This document shows positions 53,102 to 61,642 of a stretch of DNA of 64,000 bases, one piece after another. The notes below the pieces were generated by a model. That model searched no databases and was not told the origin of the DNA. It was given only the letters and a program-made list of their open reading frames with translations. The first letter of the stretch is position 1. Each line of letters opens with the position of its first letter. A program made the position numbers and the translations under genes. The DNA comes from an uncultured Clostridia bacterium (GTDB lineage: Bacteria > Bacillota > Clostridia > Christensenellales > Borkfalkiaceae): contig CANQNO010000001.1 in the NCBI GenBank assembly GCA_947625245.1, positions 62,001 to 126,000 of the forward strand, in the 5' to 3' direction.

Positions 53102-53437
53102 ATGGCAGAAGAGAATAAATGTTGCAAACATGAGATGGGCGCGGGAGAGGCGGATTGCTGCAAAAATACGGAGAGGAGCGAAGAGGAGAAGAAAAGGCTT
53201 ATTAACCGCCTTAAGCGTATAGAGGGGCAGATACGGGGCATTTGCGCCATGGTGGAGCGAAATGCCTACTGCACCGATATTTTGACCCAATCCGCGGCGG
53301 CGGGGGCGGCGTTAAACGCGTTTAACGGCGACCTTATTGCAAACCACATAAGCCGCTGCGTTGCGCGCGATATACGGGCGGGCAAGGACGAGGTTATAGG
53401 TGAGCTTATAGTCACTTTGCGGAAATTAATGAAATGA
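53102..53437 (+). CDS. csoR: Copper-sensing repressor CsoR
   Basis: 111 residues, the usual all-helical CsoR/RcnR fold. The Cu(I) ligands are present in order: Cys in AYCTDIL, His and Cys in ANHISRC. The family stretch RLKRIEGQIRGICAMVERNA is intact. The N-terminal tail carries extra cysteines (KCCKHEMGAGEADCC). It would leave its operator on binding Cu(I), turning on itself and copA 35 bases downstream. Confidence 0.93.
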   Translation: MAEENKCCKHEMGAGEADCCKNTERSEEEKKRLINRLKRIEGQIRGICAMVERNAYCTDILTQSAAAGAALNAFNGDLIANHISRCVARDIRAGKDEVIGELIVTLRKLMK

Positions 53438-53472
53438 CGGACGCGGCGCAAAATATATAGTAAAGGGTATTT

Positions 53473-55977
53473 ATGAAACAGTTTAATGTTACGGGGATGA
53501 GTTGCGCGGCGTGTGCCGCGAGAGTGGAAAAAGCCGTTTTGAAAGTGGAGGGCGTTACGTCCTGCGCGGTGAATCTGCTTACCAATTCCATGGGCGTTGA
53601 GGGAACGGCTTCGGACGAGGCTGTGATTTCCGCCGTAAAGGCTGCGGGATACGGCGCGTACTTAAAGGGCGGCGCACAAAAAGCGGCGGACGGGGATCTA
53701 AAGGACGGCGGCACTCGCAAACTGCTGGTGCGGTTTTTGATATCGCTTGTCTTTTTGCTCGCTCTCATGTATATCTCCATGGGGCATATGATGTGGTCGT
53801 GGCGGCTGCCGCCGTTTATGGAGAGAAACTGCGTAGCTACGGGGCTTGTACAGCTGATTTTAAGCGCGATAATAATGGTCATCAACCAAAAATTCTTTAT
53901 AAACGGCTATAAAAGCCTGTTCAAACGCGCTCCGAACATGGATGCCCTCGTTGCGCTGGGTTCCACGGCGGCGTTTGCGTACAGCACCGTAATGCTGTTT
54001 TTGTCGGCGGACGCGCAGGCAATGGGAGACGGGGCTTCGGCTATGAAGTATATGGATGAGATGTATTTCGAATCCGCGGCTACGGTTTTGACCCTGATAA
54101 CCCTCGGCAAAATGCTGGAATCGCGCGCAAAGGGCAAGACGACGGACGCCATAAAGAGCCTTATGCGGCTTGCCCCCGCAACGGCTTCGGTTATCCGCGG
54201 CGGCGAGGAGATGCAAATCCCCGCGGGTCAGGTGATCAAGGGGGATATATTCGTCGTGCGCCCGGGCGAGAACATACCTGTGGACGGGGTGGTTATAGGC
54301 GGCTCGGGCTCGGTGGACGAATCCGCGCTTACGGGCGAAAGCATACCTGCGGACAAAGTTGCGGGTAGCTTTGTCTCGGCGGGAACGGTGAACCTGTATG
54401 GGTTTTTGAAATGCGAAGCGCTTAAAGTTGGCGAAGATACCGCTCTTTCGCAGATCATAAAGACGGTGGAGAGTGCCGCCGCTACCAAGGCGCCCGTCGC
54501 AAAGATAGCCGACAAGGTTTCGGGCGTGTTCGTGCCCGCTGTCATGGGCATTGCGGCGGTAGTGTTTGCGGCGTGGATGATTGCGGGATATTCCGTGGGG
54601 TTTTCCCTCGCAAGGGCTATTTCGGTGCTGGTAATAAGCTGCCCGTGCGCGTTGGGGCTCGCAACGCCCGTGGCGGTAATGGTGGGAAGCGGCAAGGGCG
54701 CGAAAAACGGAATTCTTTTCAAAACAGCCGCTTCCCTCGAACAGACGGGCAGGGCGCAGATAGCAGTGCTCGACAAGACGGGTACCGTCACAAAGGGCAA
54801 GCCGCAGGTTACCGATATATTGCCCTGCGGGGAATACGATTCCCAAAGCCTGTTAAAACTTGCCTGTTCGCTCGAAACAAAGAGCGGGCACCCGCTCGCA
54901 AAGGCGGTAATTGCTGCGGCGGAGTCGGGAAATATAGCGGCTGAAGAAGTTGACGATTTTAAAACTTTGCCGGGCAAAGGTCTTACGGCGACGCTAAAAG
55001 GGAGCGCGCTCTGCGGCGGGAATTATGAATTCGTGTCGGAGAGCGCCGCCGTGCCGGGCGAGATGCGGGAACTTTCCGAAAAACTTTCGGGAGAGGGCAA
55101 AACCCCGCTGTTCTTTTCGCAGGGAGGCGTGTTCTGCGGCATAATAGCCGTTGCGGACGTCATTAAGGACGACGCAAAGCAAGCCGTGCAGGAGCTCAAG
55201 GACATGGGGCTTAGGGTCGTAATGCTCACGGGCGACAACGAGCGCACGGCAAATGCCGTCGGCAGGCAAGTCGGCGCGGACGAGGTGATCGCTGGCGTTT
55301 TACCCGACGGAAAGGAAAAGGCGGTGCGGGAGCTTAAAAAGAAAGGCAATGTAATTATGGTGGGCGACGGAATAAACGACGCGCCCGCGCTTACCGCCGC
55401 CGATACGGGTATGGCTATAGGGGCGGGTACGGACGTCGCCATAGACGCCGCCGGCGTGGTGCTTATGAAGAGCGACCTTGCCGACGTGCCCGCGGCAATA
55501 CGCCTGAGCCGCGCCACGCTTTTAAACGTGCGCGAAAACCTTTTTTGGGCGTTCATATACAACAGTTTGGGCATACCTCTCGCGGCGGGGGCGTTTATAC
55601 CCCTTTTGGGCTGGCAGCTAAGCCCTATGTTCGGCGCTGCGGCAATGAGCCTTTCAAGCTTCTGCGTGGTGATGAACGCCCTGCGGCTAAACCTCTTCGA
55701 TATCCGCAAAAAGAGGCGTAAGCGTAAACCTTTGGTAAAAGAAAATAATGACAAGGAGGTCAAAAATATGGAAAAAATTTTAAAAATAGAGGGGATGATG
55801 TGCGGTCACTGCGAAGCGCGCGTCAAAAAGGCCCTCGAAGGGGTAGACGGAGTGGAGTCGGCGGAAGTCAGCCATACGGCGGGCACGGCGAAAGTTACGC
55901 TTAAAAAAGACCTGCCCGACGCCGCGCTCATAAAGGCGGTGGAAGAGCAGGACTATAAAGTAATTTCCGTTTCGTAA
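53473..55977 (+). CDS. copA: Copper-exporting P1B-type ATPase CopA with C-terminal CopZ domain
   Basis: 834 residues. N-terminal heavy-metal domain with GMSCAACAARV, then membrane helices, TGES, the CPC metal site (SCPCALGLATPV), phosphorylation site DKTGT and hinge GDGINDAP. After the last helices (~745) a linker leads into a second heavy-metal domain, GMMCGHCEARV, at the extreme C-terminus, an unusual place. In-frame AAGGAGGT and ATG at 55768 would let ribosomes also make this domain alone as a 69-residue CopZ. Exports Cu(I) across the cytoplasmic membrane. Confidence 0.95.
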   Translation: MKQFNVTGMSCAACAARVEKAVLKVEGVTSCAVNLLTNSMGVEGTASDEAVISAVKAAGYGAYLKGGAQKAADGDLKDGGTRKLLVRFLISLVFLLALMYISMGHMMWSWRLPPFMERNCVATGLVQLILSAIIMVINQKFFINGYKSLFKRAPNMDALVALGSTAAFAYSTVMLFLSADAQAMGDGASAMKYMDEMYFESAATVLTLITLGKMLESRAKGKTTDAIKSLMRLAPATASVIRGGEEMQIPAGQVIKGDIFVVRPGENIPVDGVVIGGSGSVDESALTGESIPADKVAGSFVSAGTVNLYGFLKCEALKVGEDTALSQIIKTVESAAATKAPVAKIADKVSGVFVPAVMGIAAVVFAAWMIAGYSVGFSLARAISVLVISCPCALGLATPVAVMVGSGKGAKNGILFKTAASLEQTGRAQIAVLDKTGTVTKGKPQVTDILPCGEYDSQSLLKLACSLETKSGHPLAKAVIAAAESGNIAAEEVDDFKTLPGKGLTATLKGSALCGGNYEFVSESAAVPGEMRELSEKLSGEGKTPLFFSQGGVFCGIIAVADVIKDDAKQAVQELKDMGLRVVMLTGDNERTANAVGRQVGADEVIAGVLPDGKEKAVRELKKKGNVIMVGDGINDAPALTAADTGMAIGAGTDVAIDAAGVVLMKSDLADVPAAIRLSRATLLNVRENLFWAFIYNSLGIPLAAGAFIPLLGWQLSPMFGAAAMSLSSFCVVMNALRLNLFDIRKKRRKRKPLVKENNDKEVKNMEKILKIEGMMCGHCEARVKKALEGVDGVESAEVSHTAGTAKVTLKKDLPDAALIKAVEEQDYKVISVS
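55768..55977 (+). CDS. copZ: Possible free CopZ copper chaperone from internal start
   Basis: 69 residues if translation begins at the in-frame ATG at 55768, which has AAGGAGG 8 bases upstream. A single heavy-metal domain with the C-x2-C site in GMMCGHCEARV and a normal CopZ length. Whether it is made separately, only as part of CopA, or both, cannot be told from sequence. Confidence 0.5.
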   Translation: MEKILKIEGMMCGHCEARVKKALEGVDGVESAEVSHTAGTAKVTLKKDLPDAALIKAVEEQDYKVISVS

Positions 55978-56017
55978 TCAAAAGCGCGGCAAGCCCGCGG
56001 TTTGCCGGTAAATAAAT

Positions 56018-56062
56018 AACAAGGCGTTGCAAATAATTTTGCAACGCCTTGTTATTATAATT
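56018..56062. terminator. Bidirectional terminator between copA and the lipid kinase gene
   Basis: AATAACAAGGCGTTGCAAA-TAAT-TTTGCAACGCCTTGTTATT, a perfect long stem between convergent genes. Confidence 0.85.
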
Positions 56063-56080
56063 TAGTTAAAAAAATTTTTT

Positions 56081-56941
56081 TTAAATTTTTGCCGTGTATT
56101 CCGAAACATTTAAAATCGTTTCGCCGTCTATTTGTAAGGCGCAGGGTTTATCGAATTTGACAGTTATTTCCTCGCCTTCCAAAATTTTGACCATCTTTGT
56201 CTTTTTTACGTGCTCGCCCTTGAAAATGGAGGGGAAAGCCATAAGCGTTGCAAACTTCCCCTTGCCGTACATAACGCAGAGGCTCAGCTTGCCGCTCTTG
56301 CGGTTTTGCGCGGGCGTGGGGATCATGCCGCCGCCGTAAAAGCTTCCGTTCATGGCGGGGGCTATCCATACCTTTTTGAAATTGTATTTTACGCCGTCTA
56401 CGGTTATTTCCGCGCCGCGCGGCTTAAAGTGGAACAGCAACCCTTTTATGGCTATCGAAGTGTAGTTTACCTTTTTATTCGACGCTTTAAGCCTGTCGCC
56501 CACTTCGCAGCAGTAGCCGTCTATGCCGTAGCCCACGCCGTTCAAAAATTTATAAGTTTTACCGTTGACCGTGACCGTGGGCAGATTTTTCAATAATCCG
56601 TCGATGCGCAAAACGGGGCTGTTTTCAAAGGCGGGAGGGCAAAACTCCTTGTAATTTTTAACCACATCGTTATAAAAGTCGTTGCCGTTGCCCGCGGGGA
56701 AAAGATATACGGGATTTTTAAGCGCGTCGCAATCCACGGTGTTTATAAACCTGTTTATTGTGCCGTCGCCGCCAGCAAGAACTATGCCCTCGTCCCCGCC
56801 GAGCCCTTCTGTAAACTCCCGCAGGTTCTCTGTTTTGGTAATATCCCTGTATTCGGTTTCACCGTTCAGTTTTATCGTCTCGTCGGCTTTTTCGGTGCCC
56901 ACGTCGCCCGCAAGCGGATTGATAAAAACTATGTATTTCAT
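56081..56941 (-). CDS. Diacylglycerol-kinase-family lipid kinase
   Basis: 286 residues with the DAGK catalytic domain: FINPLAGDVG at the N-terminus, the ATP site LAGGDGTINRF (~57-67) and GNGNDFYND near 84 (the family GTxNDFAR region). The C-terminal beta-sandwich is present (NGVGYGIDG, APAMNGSFYGGGMIPTPA). Likely phosphorylates diacylglycerol or a related membrane lipid at the inner leaflet, as in YegS/DgkB. GAAGAGG before the ATG. Confidence 0.88.
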   Translation of the reverse strand: MKYIVFINPLAGDVGTEKADETIKLNGETEYRDITKTENLREFTEGLGGDEGIVLAGGDGTINRFINTVDCDALKNPVYLFPAGNGNDFYNDVVKNYKEFCPPAFENSPVLRIDGLLKNLPTVTVNGKTYKFLNGVGYGIDGYCCEVGDRLKASNKKVNYTSIAIKGLLFHFKPRGAEITVDGVKYNFKKVWIAPAMNGSFYGGGMIPTPAQNRKSGKLSLCVMYGKGKFATLMAFPSIFKGEHVKKTKMVKILEGEEITVKFDKPCALQIDGETILNVSEYTAKI

Positions 56942-56976
56942 AAGTACCTCTTCAAAACAAATTAAAATGTAATATT

Positions 56977-57005
56977 ATTTTATTACAAATGCCGGCGTTT
57001 GTCAA
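56977..57005 (-). promoter_or_regulatory. Promoter of the lipid kinase gene
   Basis: Minus strand TTGACA-N17-TAAAAT, about 36 bases before its ATG. Confidence 0.7.
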
Positions 57006-57022
57006 TTTCTTTAAAATATAAT

Positions 57023-57050
57023 TTGAAATCCCCGCTCAAAGTGATATAAT
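57023..57050 (+). promoter_or_regulatory. Promoter of the auxin-efflux-type carrier
   Basis: TTGAAA-N16-TATAAT; the -10 ends 6 bases before the ATG, so transcription would start at or next to the start codon. Confidence 0.6.
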
Positions 57051-57056
57051 AAACCT

Positions 57057-58070
57057 ATGGGTCAAATTTATTTAAAAGTTCTGGTAATAATGGCGGTGCT
57101 GTTCGCCTTTGCCGTGCCGGGATTTGTGCTTAAAAAACTTAAACTCGTAGGTGAAAGGGCGGCGTTCACGCTTTCCAACGTCCTTTTGTACGCCTGCCAG
57201 CCCGCACTGGCGGTTTCGGCGTTCTGCACCTTTACGGACGGGGAGTGGGCGGTCGTTTCGGCGGTGCCGCGCACCGAGTTGTTAAAGAACTTCGGCATAA
57301 CCGCAGCCGCGGCGTTCGTGGCTATGCTCGCCATGTTCGGACTTTGCAAACTGCTTTTCCTGCGCTCGCGCGATAAAAAAAAGACAAACGTTTTTTCCTT
57401 TATCGCCGTATTTTCCAACTGCGGCTTTTTGGGTATTCCGTTTATGGAAATGTTCTCCAACGACCCCCTCGCCGTAATGTACATAATGGTTTTCAACGTT
57501 GCGTTCAACGTTCTGGTCTGGACTTTGGGCGTTGTGCTTATAACGGGCGGCTTTAAGGAGATCCGCTTTAAAAAATTGCTACTCAACCCTTCCATACTTT
57601 CAAGCGCGGTCGCGCTCACTCTGTTTTTTGTTCCCCAAATCAACTTTTTTATGTTCGACAAGCTTAAAGACCTGCAAAAGTTTCCGCAATATCTCTCGCA
57701 TATGACCGCCCCGCTCTCCATGATAATAGTGGGGATAAGACTTGCGGAAAGCAACGTAAAGGAGCTGTTCTGCCGTGCGGGAGTATACCTTTCCGCGTTT
57801 TTAAGGCTTGCCGTGGCGCCCTTTTTAACGCTTGCCGTCGCCGTGGCGTTCTATTATATTTTTGGCAAACCTTCGGGCGGCGGTTACGAGTTCATCGCGC
57901 CCGTAATCGCAATGGCTATGTCGCCCGCCGCTTCGGTCGTGGCTATGGCGGAGCGCTTCGACGGAGACAAGTCAACCGCTTCAAGCGCCTTTATCACGGG
58001 CACCGTTTTAAGCGTTGCGGTAATCCCGCTGGTCATTTCGGCGGTCATGTCGATATGGCAATTCGTTTAA
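57057..58070 (+). CDS. Auxin efflux carrier (AEC) family transporter
   Basis: 337 residues, about ten membrane helices in two bundles of five with a soluble loop between (about 150-185). Family stretches: VPGFVLKKLKLV at the start, FIAVFSNCGFLGIPFMEMFS in the fourth helix and the final GTVLSVAVIPLVISAV. AEC carriers export organic anions such as malate or auxin-like acids; the substrate is unknown here. No Shine-Dalgarno; a leaderless start is likely. Confidence 0.88.
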   Translation: MGQIYLKVLVIMAVLFAFAVPGFVLKKLKLVGERAAFTLSNVLLYACQPALAVSAFCTFTDGEWAVVSAVPRTELLKNFGITAAAAFVAMLAMFGLCKLLFLRSRDKKKTNVFSFIAVFSNCGFLGIPFMEMFSNDPLAVMYIMVFNVAFNVLVWTLGVVLITGGFKEIRFKKLLLNPSILSSAVALTLFFVPQINFFMFDKLKDLQKFPQYLSHMTAPLSMIIVGIRLAESNVKELFCRAGVYLSAFLRLAVAPFLTLAVAVAFYYIFGKPSGGGYEFIAPVIAMAMSPAASVVAMAERFDGDKSTASSAFITGTVLSVAVIPLVISAVMSIWQFV

Positions 58071-58148
58071 AGTATTGACTTTTTACGGCAAAAAGGTTAT
58101 AATCATAACGGTTAACAAAAAAGATACTGACCGAAAGGAGATAAATCA

Positions 58149-58586
58149 ATGAAAATCGATTTCAAAGGCGTAACGGGTGAAGAACTTTTCTTTAAAATCA
58201 ACAGGGTTCGCATAAATTCCGACGGCAAGCTGGATATAAAGCCGCAGTTTTCAAGGCAGGTGCGCAAGGTCAACGGCAACGATAAGCTCAATTTTATAGC
58301 GTTGTCCGTAAAGATAGAGAGCACCGAAGAAGAGCCCAAACCCTTTGATATCCGCGCTACGGTAGTGGGGATATTCGAAGTGGAAGACATTAAGAGCGAC
58401 GCGGAGGAGCGCAGCTTTGTGATAGAGGGAACAAAGGCGGTTTATCCGTATTTAAGGCAAGCCGTATCCAACCTTACGGCAACGGCGGGCATCGCGCCTT
58501 TGTTTTTACCCGTAATTGCCGGCACCATGTTCCCCGAGGACAGGGATAGTTACGGGTTTACCGTATCGGGCGGAAATTTGAACTAA
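58149..58586 (+). CDS. SecB-like chaperone
   Basis: 145 residues. The fold pattern is that of SecB: four beta strands (about 18-80) then a long helix with YLRQAVSNLTATAGIAPLFL (106-125) followed by PVIAGTMFPED, which matches the SecB segment with a proline-rich end. SecB holds preproteins unfolded for secretion; Gram-positive SecB-like proteins also work with toxin-antitoxin pairs. None of these lies next to it. AAGGAG before the ATG. Confidence 0.72.
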   Translation: MKIDFKGVTGEELFFKINRVRINSDGKLDIKPQFSRQVRKVNGNDKLNFIALSVKIESTEEEPKPFDIRATVVGIFEVEDIKSDAEERSFVIEGTKAVYPYLRQAVSNLTATAGIAPLFLPVIAGTMFPEDRDSYGFTVSGGNLN

Positions 58587-58720
58587 ATTTGCGCCTTTTA
58601 CACTAAAAGTATTTATGTGGATTTATGCAGTGAAGCAGATGACTTAATCCTACGCGGAGAATTTTTATTTTAGCTTATTTGGGAAGTTAACCTTATTTAT
58701 GCTAAAGTATTTAAAATTTC

Positions 58721-58768
58721 AAACGTTGTTGCTGCGAAGAAATTCGACGCAACAACGTTTCGTTTTTA
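58721..58768 (+). terminator. Terminator before rpmG
   Basis: AAACGTTGTTGC / GCAACAACGTTT, then CGTTTTTAT. It is 135 bases after the SecB-like gene; the sequence between (58587-58720) shows no open frame and could be a small RNA or a long 3' end. Confidence 0.8.
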
Positions 58769-58818
58769 TGGCTCTGCGCACATAACTTTAAAAAAATTTA
58801 AAATATTAAAAAAATAAG

Positions 58819-58847
58819 TTGACAACCCCGTTTTTGTATGGTAAACT
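58819..58847 (+). promoter_or_regulatory. Promoter of the rpmG-secE-nusG operon
   Basis: TTGACA-N17-TAAACT, about 45 bases before rpmG. Confidence 0.7.
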
Positions 58848-58898
58848 CTCTTTACACCGCAAAAAGGGGTGTAATTTTTTTGTACGGAGTTTTTTAAA

Positions 58899-59066
58899 AT
58901 GGCTACTAAGGCTCAGGTAAGAACAAAAATCACCTTAGAGTGCACCGAGTGTAAGCACCGCAATTACGACAGCTATAAAAATAAGCGCAACGACCCCGAC
59001 AGGCTTGTGATTTCAAAATATTGCCCGTTCTGCAAAAAGCACACGGAGCACAAAGAGAGCAAGTAA
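58899..59066 (+). CDS. rpmG: 50S ribosomal protein L33
   Basis: 55 residues beginning [20 protein letters not shown]. Four zinc cysteines as two C-x2-C pairs (CTEC and CPFC), the zinc-binding form of L33. It heads the operon rpmG-secE-nusG, the standard order in Firmicutes. A CGGAG lies upstream at slightly long spacing. Confidence 0.93.
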   Translation: MATKAQVRTKITLECTECKHRNYDSYKNKRNDPDRLVISKYCPFCKKHTEHKESK

Positions 59067-59085
59067 TTTTTAAGAGGTTATATAT

Positions 59086-59313
59086 ATGGCTCAGAAAGAC
59101 TCAACCAAAAAGCCCAACATTTTTGTGAGGATGGGCAGAAAACTTAAAGAGACCTTTTCGGAGTTGAAGAGGGTTACCTGGCCCACTTTCCCCAAAGTGG
59201 TAAAAGCCACGTGCGTCGTTCTGGTTGTCGTGGTTATTTTTACCGTAGTCGTTACGGGAATAAATTACGGATTGCAAGCGCTTTTAAATCTTTTGACCGA
59301 AATCGGTCAGTAG
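59086..59313 (+). CDS. secE: Preprotein translocase subunit SecE
   Basis: 75 residues: amphipathic N-terminal helix with the conserved ELKRVTWPTFPKV segment, then a single membrane helix (VVLVVVVIFTVVVTGINYGL) as in the short Gram-positive SecE. It clamps SecY in the membrane. AAGAGG before the ATG; 19 bases after rpmG. Confidence 0.95.
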   Translation: MAQKDSTKKPNIFVRMGRKLKETFSELKRVTWPTFPKVVKATCVVLVVVVIFTVVVTGINYGLQALLNLLTEIGQ

Positions 59314-59331
59314 TCTTAATCGGAGGTTCGT

Positions 59332-59868
59332 ATGGGAACAACGGTAGCCGATACCGAAAAGCCCTGCTGGTATATCCTTCACACATACTCGGGTTACGAG
59401 TCGATGGTTAAGGACAGCCTTTTGAGGTTGATTGAAAACAACAACTTGCAGGATATGATTTTCGACGTTAAAATCCCGATGGAGCAGACCATTGAGGAGA
59501 GGAACGGCAAGAGAAAACTTGTGGAGCGCAAGCTTTTGCCCTGCTATGTTTTCATTAAAATGATCTATTCTAACCAGCTTTGGTATTGGGTCACCAATAC
59601 CCGCGGCGTTACGGGGTTTGTAGGTCCGCAGGGCAGACCCATCCCCATGAAAGAAGCCGAAATCCGCAAAATGCGTTTGGAAGAAGTTATTCTGGATGCG
59701 GATTTTGCGGTCGGCGACAAAGTGGGCGTGGATTCGGGACCTTTGGAAGGTTTCGAGGGTACCATAACCGAATTGAACCCCGCCGCACAAAAAGCCAAAG
59801 TAAATATCCAGATGTTCGGCAGAAATACCGATGTGGAAGTGGAGTTTTTTCAGCTCAAAAAGCTTTGA
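59332..59868 (+). CDS. nusG: Transcription antitermination factor NusG
   Basis: 178 residues. N-terminal NGN domain (WYILHTYSGYESMVKDSLLR; ERKLLPCYVFIKM) and C-terminal KOW domain (FAVGDKVGVDSGPLEGFEGT). Binds RNA polymerase and couples it to Rho or the ribosome. GGAGG lies 9 bases before the ATG. The dispersed repeat begins right after its stop codon. Confidence 0.97.
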   Translation: MGTTVADTEKPCWYILHTYSGYESMVKDSLLRLIENNNLQDMIFDVKIPMEQTIEERNGKRKLVERKLLPCYVFIKMIYSNQLWYWVTNTRGVTGFVGPQGRPIPMKEAEIRKMRLEEVILDADFAVGDKVGVDSGPLEGFEGTITELNPAAQKAKVNIQMFGRNTDVEVEFFQLKKL

Positions 59869-59871
59869 GCT

Positions 59872-60055
59872 GCCGCAAACTGCGTATAAGCGTCGTTCTG
59901 CTGTGTCAAGCTACGCTCCGCCTTGTTCGTGTACTTCAGTGTACACTCGCTGCGGTCGTCGCTTGCTTTCCTTGCATAACTCGCTTCTCCGCAGTTTCCC
60001 TTCTTAAATGCTATCTAAATATTACTTAGTAATTTACGAGCTTGTCATTTCGACC
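59872..60055 (+). repeat. Dispersed structured intergenic element, copy B
   Basis: Second copy of the element at 8017-8190, starting 3 bases after the nusG stop. Ends AAACTGCG..AAGCG and CGCTT..CGCAGTTT are complementary, and the inner hairpin is GTGTAC-TTCAGT-GTACAC. It lies in the otherwise conserved nusG-rplK gap, enlarging it to 410 bases. Confidence 0.75.
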
Positions 60056-60084
60056 TCGCGCAAAGCCGCGCTACCGCACGCTTT

Positions 60085-60180
60085 CGCGATACCAAATAAT
60101 TAACGGTGCAAGCAGAGGGCGAGTAGCCCTCAAAATCACGAAAAATCGCAGGCACGGCTTGCCGAGATTTTTGTGAACTT
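60085..60180 (+). repeat. Dispersed hairpin repeat, third copy
   Basis: Begins AAATAATTAACGGTGCAAGC, ends with the hairpin TCACgAAAAATC...GATTTTTGTGA (60136-60176), which has an inner GGCA-TGCC stem. Same family as 5964-6155 (inverted) and 8315-8360. Confidence 0.7.
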
Positions 60181-60215
60181 ATTTTGTTTGTATCGGCAGA
60201 AATGCCTTTACATAT

Positions 60216-60262
60216 GGTGGGAGAATACGTTAAATCTTTTATGGCGTATCCGTTTAACCACC
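60216..60262 (+). promoter_or_regulatory. Likely L1-binding autoregulatory leader of rplK-rplA
   Basis: GGTGGGAGAATACG pairs with CGTAT...CCACC across a 15-base loop, just before AGGAGG of rplK. The GTGGGAG word is that of the L1 site on 23S rRNA, used by L1 to repress its own L11 operon. Confidence 0.6.
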
Positions 60263-60278
60263 GAGGAGGAAATTTTTT

Positions 60279-60704
60279 ATGGCAAAAAAGATTACCGCGG
60301 TAGTCAAATTGCAACTTCCCGCAGGTAAAGCCACTCCCGCACCCCCCGTAGGTTCTACGCTGGGTCCCCACGGTATCAACATACCGGGCTTTACCAAAGA
60401 GTTCAATGCAAAGACCGCCGCACAGGCAGGGCTTATTATCCCCTGCGTAGTGACCATTTATCAGGACAGAAGCTTTACTTTTGAGCTTAAAACTCCGCCC
60501 ACGCCCGTGCTCATCAAAAAGGCGTTGGGGCTGGACACGGCTTCGGCTCGTCCCAACCGCGACAAAGTAGGCAAGCTTTCTAAGGCGCAGGTCGAAGAGA
60601 TTGCAAAGACAAAGTTGCCCGATCTTAACTGCCACGATCTCGACGCGGCTAAGAGTATGGTAAAAGGCACGGCGCGCTCTATGGGCGTTACGGTAGAGGA
60701 GTAA
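60279..60704 (+). CDS. rplK: 50S ribosomal protein L11
   Basis: 141 residues, full length: [20 protein letters not shown] and [16 protein letters not shown], then the C-terminal rRNA-binding domain with [20 protein letters not shown] and MGVTVE. GAGGAGG before the ATG. Confidence 0.98.
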   Translation: MAKKITAVVKLQLPAGKATPAPPVGSTLGPHGINIPGFTKEFNAKTAAQAGLIIPCVVTIYQDRSFTFELKTPPTPVLIKKALGLDTASARPNRDKVGKLSKAQVEEIAKTKLPDLNCHDLDAAKSMVKGTARSMGVTVEE

Positions 60705-60716
60705 GGGGGTACGGCG

Positions 60717-61406
60717 ATGAAAATGTCCAAAAAATATGCCGAAAGCATAAAATCGTACGACCGTACTAAGTCTTACGATATTTCCGAAGCCGCAAAAATA
60801 GCGGTTGACACGGCAAAAGCCAAATTTGACGAAACTATAGAACTTCACATACGCCTCGGCGTAGACCCGAGGCAAGCCGACCAGCAGGTGCGCGGCGTTC
60901 TCGTTCTTCCCCACGGCACGGGCAAAACTTTGCGCGTACTCGTTATAGCTAAGGGCGATAAAGCCGACGCGGCGACGGCGGCGGGCGCGGATTACGTCGG
61001 CGCGGAAGAGACTATCCAGCGTATCCAGTCGCAGAACTGGTTTGATTTCGACGTAATGATAACCACTCCCGACATGATGGGTATGGTCGGCAGAATAGGT
61101 AGAATTTTAGGACCTAAGGGCTTGATGCCCAACCCTAAGAGCGGAACGGTAACCATGGACGTTGCTAAGGCTGTTAAAGAAGTTAAAGCAGGTAAAGTGG
61201 AATACCGTCTCGACAAAACGGCTATAATCCACGTGCCCATCGGCAAAAAGTCGTTCGGGGCGGAAAAGCTCACCGAAAACTTCAACGCGCTTATGGACGC
61301 GGTTGTAAAGGCAAAGCCCGCATCCGCAAAGGGTCAGTATATAAAGAGCGTTACTATCGCTTCCACTATGGGTCCCGGCGTAAAAGTAAACTATAACAAG
61401 GGCTGA
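60717..61406 (+). CDS. rplA: 50S ribosomal protein L1
   Basis: 229 residues, normal length. L1 signatures include [54 protein letters not shown] and [13 protein letters not shown]. Starts 12 bases after rplK. Besides binding the ribosome stalk it probably represses the operon through the leader hairpin. Confidence 0.98.
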   Translation: MKMSKKYAESIKSYDRTKSYDISEAAKIAVDTAKAKFDETIELHIRLGVDPRQADQQVRGVLVLPHGTGKTLRVLVIAKGDKADAATAAGADYVGAEETIQRIQSQNWFDFDVMITTPDMMGMVGRIGRILGPKGLMPNPKSGTVTMDVAKAVKEVKAGKVEYRLDKTAIIHVPIGKKSFGAEKLTENFNALMDAVVKAKPASAKGQYIKSVTIASTMGPGVKVNYNKG

Positions 61407-61431
61407 TTTTTGAAAAATCCGTAAAAAACGG

Positions 61432-61460
61432 TTGACAAAGCCGTTCTGCGCGGATAAAAT
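61432..61460 (+). promoter_or_regulatory. Promoter of rplJ-rplL
   Basis: TTGACA-N17-TAAAAT, about 180 bases before rplJ. Confidence 0.8.
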
Positions 61461-61489
61461 ATTTAAGAAAAATTCAATTCCTTTGCCGT

Positions 61490-61596
61490 AGAAGGCGGAT
61501 GCCCACAGGGCTTAATATTCCGCGGAGGCAGGCTGAACTTACGAAATTTATTTCGCGTTTTTCCCTGTCGTCCTGCGGCGACGGGGAATTTTAATA
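61490..61596 (+). promoter_or_regulatory. Ribosomal protein L10 leader with attenuator
   Basis: The leader holds GCCGTAGAAGGCGGATGCCC and TAATATTCCGCGGAGGCAGG, the layout of the L10 leader that binds the L10(L12)4 complex. It ends in a hairpin, TTCCCTGTCG / CGACGGGGAA, followed by TTTT (61560-61594), that would act as attenuator. Confidence 0.75.
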
Positions 61597-61642
61597 AAAG
61601 ACGGCGGGCGTTGCCCGCGCGGACTTTGAAGGAGGTAATACA

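Noticed and set aside
53860..54846. 328-codon minus-strand frame opposite copA
   Set aside because: Shadow of a GC-rich real gene; no start signals or recognisable protein.
60045..60914. 289-codon minus-strand frame across the rplK region
   Set aside because: Crosses rplK, rplA and the repeat elements; antisense shadow.
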